This document shows, piece after piece, positions 34,484 through 44,551 of a DNA stretch of 64,000 bases; within the stretch, counting starts at the first letter, position 1; every line of letters starts with the position of its first letter. This DNA is from Thalassotalea psychrophila. Its GTDB lineage: Bacteria; Pseudomonadota; Gammaproteobacteria; Enterobacterales; Alteromonadaceae. The notes beneath the pieces were generated by a model. It searched no databases. It had not been told where the DNA came from and saw only the letters and a program-made list of their open reading frames with translations. The DNA is taken from assembly GCF_031583595.1 (NCBI RefSeq), contig NZ_CP134145.1:3782001-3846000 (forward strand), written 5' to 3'. The position numbers were made by a program, and so were the translations under genes.

Positions 34484-35274
34484 ATGTTCAGCAAGTAACG
34501 AGAAAAATTAGAACTACAGCGCAAACCCAAGAGGATACTGATTGGGTTGTTAGTGAGCAAGCGATAGCATTAGTGTATAACGGTATTTCACATGCCGTTA
34601 TGATGGCAACACCTGCTGATTTGCATGACTTTGCCCTGGGTTTTAGTTTGAATGAAGGTATTATCGAACGTGCAACTGACTTATTAGATTTTGAGATCAA
34701 TGAGCAAGCTCATGGTATAGAGCTAGACATTACCCTTAATTCTCGACAATTCTCAGCCTTAAAAACCAAACGTCGCAGTTTGGCTGGAAACAGCGGCTGT
34801 GGTTTGTGTGGTGTAGAGTCGTTAGCACAAACCATAAAACAACGCCCCAGCCTACCGCAAAGCTCGTTGGTCAGTTTAGCTGCATGTAAAACAGCTATTG
34901 AGCAATTTACCGATAAGCAAGCACTGAAAAAGAAAACCGGTGGCGTTCATGGAGCGGCATTTTGCTCAACAACGACAGGTGAAATATTGTTGATACGCGA
35001 AGATGTAGGACGCCATAACGCCCTTGATAAGTTAATTGGCGCATTAGCAAAAACTAACAGTGAATTGACTTTAAGCGCAGGCTTTATATTAGTGTCTAGC
35101 CGAGCGAGTTATGAAATGGTTGATAAAACCATTGCCTCAGGCATTCCTCATTTAGTGAGTATGTCAGCGGCCACTAGTAAAGCAATTGATTGGGCCAAAC
35201 AACATCAATTAAACTTAATTGCCTTTGCGAATAGCAATCGACAAGTTATCTATGCTGATAACTCAAATGCCTAG
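34480..35274 (+). CDS. fdhD: Formate dehydrogenase accessory sulfurtransferase FdhD (FdsC)
   Basis: This 264-residue protein belongs to the FdhD family. It has the CxxC motif GNSGCGLCGVESL (Cys107, Cys110) that carries the persulfide passed from a cysteine desulfurase to the molybdenum cofactor. Other motifs are GVHGAAFCS and REDVGRHNALDKLIG. Its ATG overlaps the fdsA stop (ATGA), so expression is coupled. In this operon position it corresponds to FdsC, which matures and inserts bis-MGD into FdsA. Confidence 0.94.
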   Translation: MNVQQVTRKIRTTAQTQEDTDWVVSEQAIALVYNGISHAVMMATPADLHDFALGFSLNEGIIERATDLLDFEINEQAHGIELDITLNSRQFSALKTKRRSLAGNSGCGLCGVESLAQTIKQRPSLPQSSLVSLAACKTAIEQFTDKQALKKKTGGVHGAAFCSTTTGEILLIREDVGRHNALDKLIGALAKTNSELTLSAGFILVSSRASYEMVDKTIASGIPHLVSMSAATSKAIDWAKQHQLNLIAFANSNRQVIYADNSNA

Positions 35275-35305
35275 TTAATCAGATAAAATTCAGAGAAGTA
35301 TATTC

Positions 35306-35524
35306 ATGACCATTAGACTAAATAGCATTATCAAAATGTGTAATCAAATATCCGACAATATTGGCCATCATCTAACGCCAATACAAGCGGCAGATAAAGT
35401 AGTAAATCACTTAACGCTATTTTGGGCTAAATCAATGAAAGCCCAATTGATACAGTACTACCAAAATGATGGCGCAGAGCTTAATGATATTTCAAAGTTG
35501 GCTGTGGAAAAATTGAGTCAATAA
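35306..35524 (+). CDS. fdsD: Formate dehydrogenase delta subunit FdsD
   Basis: This 72-residue protein is a small FdsD-type subunit: LNSIIKMCNQISDNIGHH near the start, HLTLFWAKSMKAQLIQY in the middle and LSKLAVEKL-like sequence at the end. GAGAAG lies before the start. FdsD helps assembly and stability of the formate dehydrogenase. It closes the fds operon, 31 bp after fdhD. Assignment relies on length, pattern and position. Confidence 0.85.
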   Translation: MTIRLNSIIKMCNQISDNIGHHLTPIQAADKVVNHLTLFWAKSMKAQLIQYYQNDGAELNDISKLAVEKLSQ

Positions 35525-35591
35525 ACATGTAGGGGTAGTTTTGCGAATTTAAAGGATATAGACAAACTGTAATTAAATTTCAGGCACAAAA

Positions 35592-35612
35592 AAACCAGCT
35601 ATTAGCTGGTTT
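35592..35612 (-). terminator. Terminator of the tRNA-Leu transcript
   Basis: A 9-bp perfect stem (AAACCAGCT and AGCTGGTTT) closes a three-base loop. On the minus strand it is followed by a run of T residues, 37 bp past the tRNA 3' end. It may also act on the fds operon from the other side. Confidence 0.75.
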
Positions 35613-35648
35613 ATTGTGTTCTTAATTTTATATACAGAAATTAAGAAA

Positions 35649-35733
35649 TGGTACCGGTGGGCGGACTCGAACCGCCACGCATTGCTGCAACGGATTTTGA
35701 ATCCGTCGTGTATACCAATTTCACCACACCGGC
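35649..35733 (-). tRNA. tRNA-Leu(CAA)
   Basis: The 85-base minus-strand sequence folds as a class II tRNA. The acceptor arm is GCCGGTG paired with CACCGGT (one G-T pair at the end). It has an anticodon stem ACGGA/TCCGT with loop TTCAAAA, giving anticodon CAA. A long variable arm follows, then the T loop GTTCGAGTC. The CCA tail is encoded at 35649-35651. It reads the Leu codon UUG. Confidence 0.95.
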
Positions 35734-36082
35734 ATCAAATGCCAACTAAGTTAGTTGATGCTTGGCATTATAGGTTACTTAGGTGAACTCGCAAGCGTTT
35801 TCTTTGTGTTGTTGTTCATCTGCTTATGTTTTATACAAATAAAAGGTTTGCATGAATAAAAACATCTTTGCGATCTCTTTTACATTTGGGTAACAGCGTT
35901 AATTTTTAGTTAGTGTATTATTAATAACAGTTAACTTTTATAGTTTTCTTCCCTGAAATGCTATTTTTATGCCACCTCCTTAGGTGGCATTTTTTTTGCC
36001 TGTTGTTTATGGATTCCAACCACTTTTTATAGCCTAGATCAGAAAGGCGACTGTTATAGTCGCCTTTATAATATTAATCAAT
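35734..36082. other. Intergenic region with two hairpins
   Basis: Between tRNA-Leu and der there is no open frame. A hairpin at 35970-35988 (TGCCACCT and AGGTGGCA) is followed on the plus strand by a run of eight T, although no plus-strand gene lies just before it. A second hairpin at 36044-36066 (AAGGCGACT and AGTCGCCTT) lies 17 bp past the der stop and is probably its terminator. The sequence TTCTTCCCTGAA at about 35949-35960 is also seen near other terminators. Confidence 0.5.
36044..36066 (-). terminator. Hairpin after der
   Basis: A 9-bp perfect stem (AAGGCGACT and AGTCGCCTT) closes a five-base loop just downstream of der on the minus strand. The T run is short. Confidence 0.55.
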
Positions 36083-37546
36083 TTACCTTTTCTTAGCTTT
36101 TGCTTCGTCGCTCCAGCCTTGAGTTTCACGTTCTTTTTTCTTACGTTCGGTATAAGTTAATTTACGTTTACCAGCAAACGGATTAGCCGTTCCTCTGAAT
36201 TCAACTTTGATAGGTGTTCCCATAATTTTAAGAGATTTACGGAAATAGTTAATTAAGTAACGTTTATAAGATTGCGGTAAGCTGTCTACTAGGTTGCCGT
36301 GAATAACAATTAATGGCGGGTTATAACCACCTGCATGAGCATATTTCAACTTAACTCTGTTACCACGTACTAAAGGTGGTTGATGATCAAACGCAGCCAT
36401 CTCTACGATTTTGGTCAGCATAGCTGTAGAAGTACGCTTAGTCGCTGAATCAAATGCTTCTTCAACTGATTCAAACAAGTTACCTACGCCGGTACCATGT
36501 AATGCCGAGATAAAGTGTATACGAGCGAAGTCGATAAACCCTAAACGGCGATCAAGCTCTGATTTAACTCGGTCTTTAATATCTGTGTCTAGGCCATCCC
36601 ACTTATTAATAACAAGTACTAATGAGCGACCTGATTCTAGAACAAAGCCTAGCAGGCTTAAATCTTGATCGGTAATACCATCGCGAGCATCAATAAGCAG
36701 CATTACTACATTTGAGTCTTGAATAGCTTGCAAGGTTTTAATAACCGAGAATTTCTCGACGGCGTCAGTCATATTTTTACGACGACGTACTCCGGCGGTG
36801 TCAATTAAGGTATATTCACGATCTCCACGTTCCATAGGGATGTATACACTATCGCGCGTTGTACCAGGCATGTCATAAACTACAACACGTTCTTCACCTA
36901 ATATACGGTTGGTTAAAGTTGATTTACCTACGTTAGGTTTACCAATAATCGCTAATTTTATTTTGTCGTCTTGTTGAGTTTCTTCTGAATCATCAAATTC
37001 TTCGCCTTCGGCTAAGTTGATAATTTTGGTTTCTTCAGTTTGAGTAGAAAACTCTTCAATATATGGTGCTAACGCTAAATTAATTAATTGAGTAACACCG
37101 CGATTATGCGCAGCAGCAATTGGGTGTACTTGACCTAAGCCAATATCGTAAAATTCAGCAACCGCAGAATCTGCATCAACGCCATCAATTTTATTGGCTA
37201 CCAAGAATACTTTTTTGCTTTGTTTACGTAAATGCTCACTAATAGCGATATCAGCAGATGTAGAGCCCGTACGAGCATCTACCATGAACAACACTGCATC
37301 AGCTTCTTCTATGGCTAATAACGATTGCTCAGCCATTTTTGCATCAATGCCTTGCTCATTACCTTCAATACCACCAGTATCAATAACAATGAACGGCAAG
37401 CCTTCAACGTTCGCTTGGCCATATTGTCGATCACGGGTTAAACCAGGGTAATCGGCAACTAACGCATCACGTGTGCGAGTTAAGCGGTTAAATAATGTTG
37501 ATTTACCAACATTGGGACGCCCTACTAGGGCTACAACAGGAAGCAT
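36083..37546 (-). CDS. der: Ribosome assembly GTPase Der (EngA)
   Basis: The 487-residue protein has the two tandem GTPase domains unique to Der. The first P-loop is GRPNVGKST (residues 8-16) and the second GKPNVGKST (about 207). Each has DxxG (DTGGIEG, DTAGVRR) and NKxD (NKIDG, NKWDG). A C-terminal KH-like domain follows with a basic tail. Der acts in late assembly of the 50S subunit. It is the last gene of the block and is preceded by a strong hairpin after bamB. Confidence 0.97.
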   Translation of the reverse strand: MLPVVALVGRPNVGKSTLFNRLTRTRDALVADYPGLTRDRQYGQANVEGLPFIVIDTGGIEGNEQGIDAKMAEQSLLAIEEADAVLFMVDARTGSTSADIAISEHLRKQSKKVFLVANKIDGVDADSAVAEFYDIGLGQVHPIAAAHNRGVTQLINLALAPYIEEFSTQTEETKIINLAEGEEFDDSEETQQDDKIKLAIIGKPNVGKSTLTNRILGEERVVVYDMPGTTRDSVYIPMERGDREYTLIDTAGVRRRKNMTDAVEKFSVIKTLQAIQDSNVVMLLIDARDGITDQDLSLLGFVLESGRSLVLVINKWDGLDTDIKDRVKSELDRRLGFIDFARIHFISALHGTGVGNLFESVEEAFDSATKRTSTAMLTKIVEMAAFDHQPPLVRGNRVKLKYAHAGGYNPPLIVIHGNLVDSLPQSYKRYLINYFRKSLKIMGTPIKVEFRGTANPFAGKRKLTYTERKKKERETQGWSDEAKAKKR

Positions 37547-37604
37547 GGCTACCTCAAAAAAATTGACTACTGAGTATCAAAAACTCAATAAAAATAAACA
37601 AACG

Positions 37605-37631
37605 ACGGCCCCACATAAAATGTGGGGCCGT
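37605..37631 (-). terminator. Hairpin between bamB and der
   Basis: A 12-bp GC-rich perfect stem (ACGGCCCCACAT and its complement) closes an AAA loop. On the minus strand it is followed by a T-rich stretch. It should terminate or attenuate the bamB transcript before der. Confidence 0.7.
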
Positions 37632-37686
37632 CCATAATTTTAGCAAATTGTCAGAAAGACGACAGATTAATTATCGTTTTCTTATT

Positions 37687-38916
37687 TTACTCGGCACTTG
37701 CCTTAATAATTTCTGGTGTTTTAATCACTTCTAAATCACCATCGCGGCTTTGTACATATAACAATCCTTCATGCACGATAGGCGTTACATAAATACCGCT
37801 TGAATCAACTTGATGACGGGCAACGATTGTGCCATCAGCTTTATCGATCCAATGTAAATATCCTTCAAAATCACCAATCACCACATAATCGCCAACGCTT
37901 ACTGCGCCAGTAGTACCGCGATTGGTAAGAGCTAAATTACTCCATAACTCCATACCAGAATTACGATTGATCGCGTATAAATGACCTTGAATATCAGTGG
38001 CAAAGATTTGGTTACCTGAAATTGATAACTTACGGAAAGACGAATACTTACGCTTCCATACTTCACGACCACTGCGCAGGTCAATTGCAGCTAAATTGCC
38101 ATTTGATGAAATTGCAAAAACTTTATCACCGAAAATAACAGGTGTTACATCTACATCTACAATCCGCTGTAATTCAGTCGAGCCACTTGGTTCACCTATT
38201 TCTTTAGTCCAACCTTGCTGGCCATTTTCAATTATATAAACACCAACTTCGCCTGAAGCTAAACCAACAAATATTCCACCAGAGTTAATGGTTACACCAC
38301 TTACACCACGTAATGATAAAGGCGGAACAGATTGCTCTGCTTTCCACACTTCTTCACCTGTGGTTACATCTAACGCCACTAAAGCGCCAGAAGCTGTATT
38401 AATGATAACTAAGTTGCTATCAAACTCAGGCTTAGAAATAACTTCACCAGGAACTTTAGCTTGCCACTCTAGCTCACCAGTTTCTGCATTTATGGCGAAG
38501 ACCTCACCATTTTCACTGCCCCAAACTACTTTGTCATAACCTGTAGACGCACCACCGGCAATACGAGCAGATTCGCGATCATCGAAGAAGCCACGTTCGT
38601 CATTAACGTCACTTAAATCTATAGACCAAAGTTCGTCACCAGTCTCTAAGTCAAGCGCGTATGCATCGCCCAATCTATCGGCGACAAACACTTTTCCATA
38701 AGCGATTGCAGGAGATAAACGTGAAAAATAATGCTCAACACCATCACCTATGCTTTCATCCCAAATAACTTCAGGTTCAAAAAGTTCTTCAATTTCAGTT
38801 AATTCAGCAAATGCCGGTAACTCTTCTTCATCATCAGATGAACAAGCGACTAAAGCACCAGAAAATAATAAAGCAGTTAAAATTCGTTTGTTAAAAAATG
38901 TCACAAAACTCTCCAT
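37687..38916 (-). CDS. bamB: Outer membrane assembly lipoprotein BamB
   Basis: This 409-residue lipoprotein has a signal peptide with the lipobox LVAC (Cys25) and an acidic stretch after it. The remainder is a PQQ-type eight-bladed propeller with repeats such as YALDLETGDELWS, FAINAETGELEWQ and VALDVTTGEEVWK. BamB is part of the BAM complex that inserts outer membrane beta-barrels. It follows yfgM directly, overlapping by one base, in the conserved order. Confidence 0.96.
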   Translation of the reverse strand: MESFVTFFNKRILTALLFSGALVACSSDDEEELPAFAELTEIEELFEPEVIWDESIGDGVEHYFSRLSPAIAYGKVFVADRLGDAYALDLETGDELWSIDLSDVNDERGFFDDRESARIAGGASTGYDKVVWGSENGEVFAINAETGELEWQAKVPGEVISKPEFDSNLVIINTASGALVALDVTTGEEVWKAEQSVPPLSLRGVSGVTINSGGIFVGLASGEVGVYIIENGQQGWTKEIGEPSGSTELQRIVDVDVTPVIFGDKVFAISSNGNLAAIDLRSGREVWKRKYSSFRKLSISGNQIFATDIQGHLYAINRNSGMELWSNLALTNRGTTGAVSVGDYVVIGDFEGYLHWIDKADGTIVARHQVDSSGIYVTPIVHEGLLYVQSRDGDLEVIKTPEIIKASAE

Positions 38917-39548
38917 TAACCGGCTACATTAACAGCTAAATCATCCAATTTAATTTGTAATGTTGGATTAGCTTGTAAACCACCAGCATCGGCTGCTGCT
39001 TGATAAGCTGCACGAGCAAGTTCGCTGTTACCCTGTTTAAGGTAAGTGTCACCTTTAATTTCTTCAATACTTGCTTTAAAAGTTTCAGGCATTGTTTGTG
39101 CTAAAGTAGCTAAGGCATTATCGAACGCTTCAAGTTGTACTTGTACACGAGCTAAACGTAGGTATGCAATTGCTTTAATGTTTTCATTTGCAGCAAGTTC
39201 AGCGGCTTTCTTTAACTGAGTTTCTGCGCTAGTAAAGTCTTTATGCTCAACAGCATCTTTAGCTAGAGCAAATGCAGCAAAAGCTGAGAATGCGGTAGAT
39301 GAATTAGCATCAATAAATGCTTGGGTATTTAATCTAAAATCAGCTTCTTCACTTTCAAAAGCTTGCATAGTTTGTTGGTACTGGTAAGAAGCAACTTGTT
39401 GAGCTTCTATAACGCTGTCTTGATAGTAGTTCCAACCAATAAAGCCACCTAGGCCAATGACTAAACCAGCAATTAATGAATTACCATTTTCTTTCCAATA
39501 ACCTTTAATCGCTTCTACTTGTTGCTCTTCAGTTTGATACGTTTCCAC
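38916..39548 (-). CDS. yfgM: YfgM family protein (SecYEG-associated, TPR)
   Basis: This 210-residue protein has a short cytoplasmic start, METYQTEEQQVEAIKGYWKENG, and one membrane helix at about 22-42. A periplasmic TPR-like helical region follows. YfgM binds the Sec translocon and periplasmic chaperones and helps hand over exported proteins. Its position between hisS and bamB is conserved across gammaproteobacteria. Confidence 0.93.
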   Translation of the reverse strand: METYQTEEQQVEAIKGYWKENGNSLIAGLVIGLGGFIGWNYYQDSVIEAQQVASYQYQQTMQAFESEEADFRLNTQAFIDANSSTAFSAFAAFALAKDAVEHKDFTSAETQLKKAAELAANENIKAIAYLRLARVQVQLEAFDNALATLAQTMPETFKASIEEIKGDTYLKQGNSELARAAYQAAADAGGLQANPTLQIKLDDLAVNVAG

Positions 39549-39558
39549 TGTTCTACCC

Positions 39559-40848
39559 TTAAATTAATTCTTCTAATAACTGTGCGACATTTGCAAATGG
39601 CACCGTTTGTTGTTCTTTACTTTCACGCAGATACTTAATCGTAGCTTGTTGCTGCTCTATTTCAGAATCACCTAAAATAATCGCAACCAACGCACCTGAT
39701 TTATCTGCACGTTTCATTTGTTTATTAAATTTACCACCGCCACAATGACTTTGAATGCGGATGCTAGGCACCTCATCACGCCATTGCTCGGCCAATGTTA
39801 CTCCAGCAAGTTCGGCACTTTCGCCAACCATAGCTACATATACATCTGTAGTTGCTCGAATATTATCTAATTTATCTAATTCAGTAAGCATTAATACTAA
39901 GCGCTCGATACCCATAGCAAAACCGACTCCAGGAGTTGCTTTACCGCCTAACTGCTCTACTAAACCATCGTAACGACCGCCAGCACAAACAGTACCCTGT
40001 GCGCCTAAGCTATCAGTTACCCATTCAAACACTGTACGGTTATAGTAGTCTAAACCACGAACTAATCGTTCATTGATATTATATTTAATACCTGCAGCAT
40101 CTAAACGTTGGCATAAATTAGCAAAGTGTACAGTAGATTCCTCATCTAAGTATTGTGACAACTTAGGGGCATCAACTAACAAGGCTTGCACATCTTTATT
40201 TTTACTATCTAACACACGTAGCGGGTTTGCGTGCATGCGACGTTTAGAATCATCATCTAGCTTATCTTCATGCATAGTTAAAAACTCAACTAATGCATCA
40301 CGATAGTCTGCTCGTGCTTGATTTGATCCTAACGAGTTCAACTCTAGTGTGACAAAATCTTCGATGCCAAGTTCCCGCCAAAGTCGAGCACTTAACATAA
40401 TAACTTCTGCATCGATATCTGGCGTTGCAATACCAAAGCTTTCAATACCAAACTGATGGAACTGTCGGTAACGGCCTTTTTGCGGACGTTCGTGACGGAA
40501 CATTGGCCCCATATACCACAATCTCTGCTCTTGATTATAAAGCAAACCATGCTGGTTACCAGCACGCACACAACTTGCAGTACCTTCAGGGCGTAAGGTC
40601 AAGCTGTCGCCATTTCTGTCGTCAAAAGTGTACATTTCTTTTTCAACAATATCGGTTACTTCACCAATACCACGTTTAAAAAGGCTGGTTGATTCAACAA
40701 CCGGCATACGAATTTCTGCATAACCATAATTACCGGCAACGCGACGCATTGCATCTTCTACCATTTGCCATTTATTGGTTTCACCGGGTAAACAGTCATT
40801 CATACCACGAATTGCTTGGATCGCTTTACTCACTTTTGATGTTCTCAT
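39559..40848 (-). CDS. hisS: Histidine-tRNA ligase
   Basis: The 429-residue protein is a class II aminoacyl-tRNA synthetase with the HisRS motifs [16 protein letters not shown] and [14 protein letters not shown]. Motif 2 is [18 protein letters not shown], and the C-terminal anticodon-binding domain includes [17 protein letters not shown]. The start at 40848 is an ATG; a GTG five codons later is a possible alternative. It charges tRNA-His. Confidence 0.97.
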   Translation of the reverse strand: MRTSKVSKAIQAIRGMNDCLPGETNKWQMVEDAMRRVAGNYGYAEIRMPVVESTSLFKRGIGEVTDIVEKEMYTFDDRNGDSLTLRPEGTASCVRAGNQHGLLYNQEQRLWYMGPMFRHERPQKGRYRQFHQFGIESFGIATPDIDAEVIMLSARLWRELGIEDFVTLELNSLGSNQARADYRDALVEFLTMHEDKLDDDSKRRMHANPLRVLDSKNKDVQALLVDAPKLSQYLDEESTVHFANLCQRLDAAGIKYNINERLVRGLDYYNRTVFEWVTDSLGAQGTVCAGGRYDGLVEQLGGKATPGVGFAMGIERLVLMLTELDKLDNIRATTDVYVAMVGESAELAGVTLAEQWRDEVPSIRIQSHCGGGKFNKQMKRADKSGALVAIILGDSEIEQQQATIKYLRESKEQQTVPFANVAQLLEELI

Positions 40849-40969
40849 CAGTTATGCCAACCGTATTTAAACCATTGGCAATTTATTAAATTAAAGGCGG
40901 CATTATAGGGTAAAAGTGCTCATTCTTACAACACATAACGCTATTAATACTGCTAAGCCTGTTTCCTCT

Positions 40970-42085
40970 TTACAGTTCTTTAACGTCTATTTTATTATTT
41001 GTGTCTAAAAGGCTGGCACGAGCTCGAATTTTTTTCTCAAGCGTATCAACAATATTGTCATTATCAATACGTTCTCGTTGACGTTCACCGTCTAGATAAA
41101 AGCCACTTTTACGGGCACTACCAGTTAAACCGATATCTGAAACAGTTGCTTCACCTGGACCATTAACTACACAACCAATAATAGACACGTCCATAGGAGT
41201 GATTAAATCTTCTAATCGCTCCTCTAAAGCATTAACTGTTGAGATAACATCAAATTCTTGACGTGAACAACTTGGACAAGCAATAAAGTTGATGCCGCGG
41301 CTGCGTAGTCGTAACGACTTTAATATATCGAAGCCAACTTTAATTTCTTCAACCGGATCTGCTGCTAATGAAACACGTAACGTGTCGCCAATACCTTCGG
41401 CTAATAACATGCCCATGCCTACAGATGATTTAACTGCTCCAGAGCGGAAACCACCAGCTTCGGTAATGCCTAAATGTAATGGGTTGTTTATTTGCTTAGC
41501 TAGTAAACGATATGCCCCAACAGCTAAAAATACATCTGAAGCTTTAACACTTACTTTAAATTGATCAAAATTAAGCCTATCAAGAATATCAACATGCCTA
41601 AGTGCTGATTCTAATAGCGCTTCAGGGTTAGGCTCTTTGTATTTTTCTTGTAGGTCCTTTTCTAAAGAACCACCATTTACACCAATTCTAATTGGAATAT
41701 TTTTGTCGCGAGCTGCTTCAACAACTGAGCGAATTCGATTTTCGTTACCAATATTGCCTGGGTTAATACGTAAACAATCAACGCCATATTCAGCCACTTT
41801 TAAGGCAATACGATAATCAAAATGAATATCAGCAACCAAAGGGACTTTAACTTGCTGTTTAATTAATTTAAATGCCTCTGCGGCATCCATAGTTGGGACG
41901 CTCACCCGAACGATATCAGCACCAACATTTTCTAATGCGCGAATTTGCGCAACTGTGGCATCTACATCTGTGGTTAAGGTGTTGGTCATCGACTGCACAG
42001 TAATTGGTGCATCACCACCTACAGGTACATTTCCCACCATTATCTGCGTGGACTTACGACGTTTTATTGGGGTTTCACTAAACAT
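40970..42085 (-). CDS. ispG: 4-hydroxy-3-methylbut-2-enyl diphosphate synthase IspG
   Basis: This protein of 371 residues has IspG features: the TIM-barrel start with [15 protein letters not shown], and the 4Fe-4S cluster ligands in [13 protein letters not shown] and [10 protein letters not shown]. It makes HMBPP in the methylerythritol phosphate pathway of isoprenoid synthesis. It lies between rodZ and hisS as in most relatives. Confidence 0.97.
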   Translation of the reverse strand: MFSETPIKRRKSTQIMVGNVPVGGDAPITVQSMTNTLTTDVDATVAQIRALENVGADIVRVSVPTMDAAEAFKLIKQQVKVPLVADIHFDYRIALKVAEYGVDCLRINPGNIGNENRIRSVVEAARDKNIPIRIGVNGGSLEKDLQEKYKEPNPEALLESALRHVDILDRLNFDQFKVSVKASDVFLAVGAYRLLAKQINNPLHLGITEAGGFRSGAVKSSVGMGMLLAEGIGDTLRVSLAADPVEEIKVGFDILKSLRLRSRGINFIACPSCSRQEFDVISTVNALEERLEDLITPMDVSIIGCVVNGPGEATVSDIGLTGSARKSGFYLDGERQRERIDNDNIVDTLEKKIRARASLLDTNNKIDVKEL

Positions 42086-42162
42086 AATTACTCAATAATT
42101 TGGCCAGTTTTACTTGACCTAATTTCATCTATTTATAACTCAGGTTTTGTCAAAAGCTTTAA

Positions 42163-43095
42163 CTATGACTTGGGCCAAGTGAACTTGGCTATTTGACCTT
42201 GCTGAAATTGGCTCATATCAATAGCAACTTCATTATAATCTATTGACACCAATTCTGGTTTACCTAATGTAATTGAAAAAGGTGCTTTGCCATTCAGGGT
42301 CATAATATAATCAGCTTTTTTAATGCCCCAAGCTAAACGCTCACCATTGGCATCAAAGATATTTACCCAACAATCGCCTGAAAATTGAAACACTAGTCGC
42401 TCTAGTTGAACCATTTCTTCTACAAGGGGTTCTGGCTCTACAACTGTATTTATTTTATTTGCTTCAACAGCTGCGGTGTCTGGGTTATTAGCTATGTGTT
42501 GCTCAAAAGCTTTATCAGCTGGCTCTTCTTCAATATTTTCAGCTAACTCTTCAACAACAGGTTCTATGGCAGAACTGCTCTCTTCTGTAGTCATATCTGC
42601 TGTTGATATTGGTTCTAAAATAGAAGCCGGTTGACTTTGCTCTGTATTACTTAAGGCCGGTGTGGCTTCTTTTAACTTAGATTCTTGCCACCACCAAACA
42701 ATAAATAATGCTACTAAGGAAAAGCCAATTGCATAAATGATCATCATTAAACGATTGTTTTCAGCTTTTTTACGGGTGCTTTGCGAGAAGCTTTTCATCT
42801 CATCGCCTTGCTTTTCAGCTACCGCTAACATTTCATAACTGGCAATAATATCAGTTTGACTTACACCAACAAATTTTGCGTAGTTTTTTAAATAACCACG
42901 TAAAAATGTTGCCGGCATATTAGTGTCAAATTGTTCGTTTTCAAAATCTGTAATTAGTGCAAGGCGCAGGTTTAAATGCTCAGCAACTTCAGCTTCTGAT
43001 AGCCCTAATGCAATTCGAGCATCTTTTAACATCTGGCCTGGTCCTATAACAACAATATCATCACTGATATCAATAGGTTCTTGATTGTCGCTCAT
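42163..43095 (-). CDS. rodZ: Cell shape protein RodZ
   Basis: The protein of 310 residues has a cytoplasmic helix-turn-helix domain (about 18-85, LGLSEAEVAEHLNLRL) and a membrane helix at about 115-135 (MMIIYAIGFSLVALFIVWWW). An acidic, low-complexity linker follows, and then the periplasmic RodZ domain (FSGDCWVNIFDANGERLAWG). RodZ links MreB to the membrane elongation machinery. It lies between pilW and ispG. Confidence 0.95.
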   Translation of the reverse strand: MSDNQEPIDISDDIVVIGPGQMLKDARIALGLSEAEVAEHLNLRLALITDFENEQFDTNMPATFLRGYLKNYAKFVGVSQTDIIASYEMLAVAEKQGDEMKSFSQSTRKKAENNRLMMIIYAIGFSLVALFIVWWWQESKLKEATPALSNTEQSQPASILEPISTADMTTEESSSAIEPVVEELAENIEEEPADKAFEQHIANNPDTAAVEANKINTVVEPEPLVEEMVQLERLVFQFSGDCWVNIFDANGERLAWGIKKADYIMTLNGKAPFSITLGKPELVSIDYNEVAIDMSQFQQGQIAKFTWPKS

Positions 43096-43106
43096 ATTCA
43101 GTCTAA

Positions 43107-44486
43107 TTATGGTTTCGTTAATCTAAGTACTTGGCCAACATTGATGCTCTCTTTTGTAAGATCATTCCAACGACGAATAGTACTAATGGTTATGTTATAT
43201 TTCACTGATATTTGATATAAATTTTCGCCCTTTTGTACGGTATGTACGGGGTTATCTAAATCAGCAATACTAATACTTTTCTGTGCTGGAGCAGGTGTTT
43301 GAGCTTTAGTTGCGGTATTAACCTTTGGCTTAGCACTTGCCACCACAGTTTTAACTGGCATTGATTTAACCGGCACTGTTTTAGGTGTATTATTTACCTG
43401 TTTAGAAGCGGGTTGTGAATGCCCTGTTTTTGGCTTCATCTGAGTATCAATTTGGCTATTCTTAGCAATACTCTGACCTGTTTGTTGAGCAATAGTTGCA
43501 TCATCAACTAACTTTTCATTAGAAAAGTTAATGACAGGTTCTTTTTGCTTAAAACCATCCGATTTGATTTGATTTGGTTTTGCTTTAGTCAGCACCACCA
43601 CAGGTTTTTTATTGATCTTAACACCAGAATTAATTAGCTTGTATTTTCGGTATTTAAGCGCTAAATCATCAGCTTCAATTTGCACCAACTCATTATCTAA
43701 ATATGCTTTAGCTTGGCTTGAATCAGGGAACATTTTAAGCAGCATTGTTGCGTAGTTATTCGATACGTCTTCGTTACCTAATTTTTTCTGTACTTTAAAA
43801 GCTAGAGCTATTGCTTGTGGAGTAAATCGTCTGGTTGCTAATTCAAATCGACTTAAGTAATTAGCACTTTTTTCATAACTGCCTTTTGCATATTGCAATT
43901 GCGCCATTTGCATTAAACTTGATGGACTATTCGGACTATGGGCAATACTGCGCTTTAAGGCATGTTCAGCTTTTGTATATTGTTCAACTTTTAAATGACA
44001 AAGGGCAATGTTTTCATAACTTTCTGAAACACGAATATAGGTTGGTACTTCAATCGCTTTCAAAAAATATTTTTCTGCCTCGTCTACGCGGTTTTGACGG
44101 CATAAGAATACGCCAAAATTATTTAATGTGTCGGCATCTCCATCTTCTATAGACAAAGCTTGTAAATATGAATCTTCAGTTTTTTCAAACTCGCCAACGC
44201 TTTCATAATAATGAGCAAAAGCGGTATAAACATCGACAAGGTTTGGAGAATACTGCTTGGCTTTTTCTAAGTTAAACTTAGCTTGTGCGGTATTACCCAT
44301 CCTTAAATAGCCTAATGCTAAAGAAATACGAGTTCGGGCAATTTGATCATCACTAAAATCTCGTTCAACAACAGGTTTATCTTCAGAAAAGTTCTGGGTA
44401 ACGCAAGCACTCAGCCCTGCAAGGGCTATAAAAATGAATGTTATCTTTCCTGTATATTGTACTAATTTTCGCATACGGTAACTCAC
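43107..44486 (-). CDS. pilW: Type IV pilus assembly lipoprotein PilW (PilF) with C-terminal LysM domain
   Basis: The 459-residue protein has a lipoprotein signal with LSAC (Cys28) and a TPR array at about 48-245, including TLNNFGVFLCRQNRVDEAEKYF. PilW proteins of this kind promote outer membrane assembly of the PilQ secretin. Typical members have about 250 residues. Here the TPR part is followed by about 160 residues of Lys/Gln/Thr-rich linker and a LysM domain (about 414-457: HTVQKGENLYQISVKYN and SINVGQVLRL) that should bind peptidoglycan. It stands between rlmN and rodZ as usual. Confidence 0.9.
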   Translation of the reverse strand: MSYRMRKLVQYTGKITFIFIALAGLSACVTQNFSEDKPVVERDFSDDQIARTRISLALGYLRMGNTAQAKFNLEKAKQYSPNLVDVYTAFAHYYESVGEFEKTEDSYLQALSIEDGDADTLNNFGVFLCRQNRVDEAEKYFLKAIEVPTYIRVSESYENIALCHLKVEQYTKAEHALKRSIAHSPNSPSSLMQMAQLQYAKGSYEKSANYLSRFELATRRFTPQAIALAFKVQKKLGNEDVSNNYATMLLKMFPDSSQAKAYLDNELVQIEADDLALKYRKYKLINSGVKINKKPVVVLTKAKPNQIKSDGFKQKEPVINFSNEKLVDDATIAQQTGQSIAKNSQIDTQMKPKTGHSQPASKQVNNTPKTVPVKSMPVKTVVASAKPKVNTATKAQTPAPAQKSISIADLDNPVHTVQKGENLYQISVKYNITISTIRRWNDLTKESINVGQVLRLTKP

Positions 44487-44551
44487 TGGTGTATTTGTTA
44501 TTGTTATAAAGCGGGTGACACTTAAATCAGTGTACCCTGCTATTAAACCTA

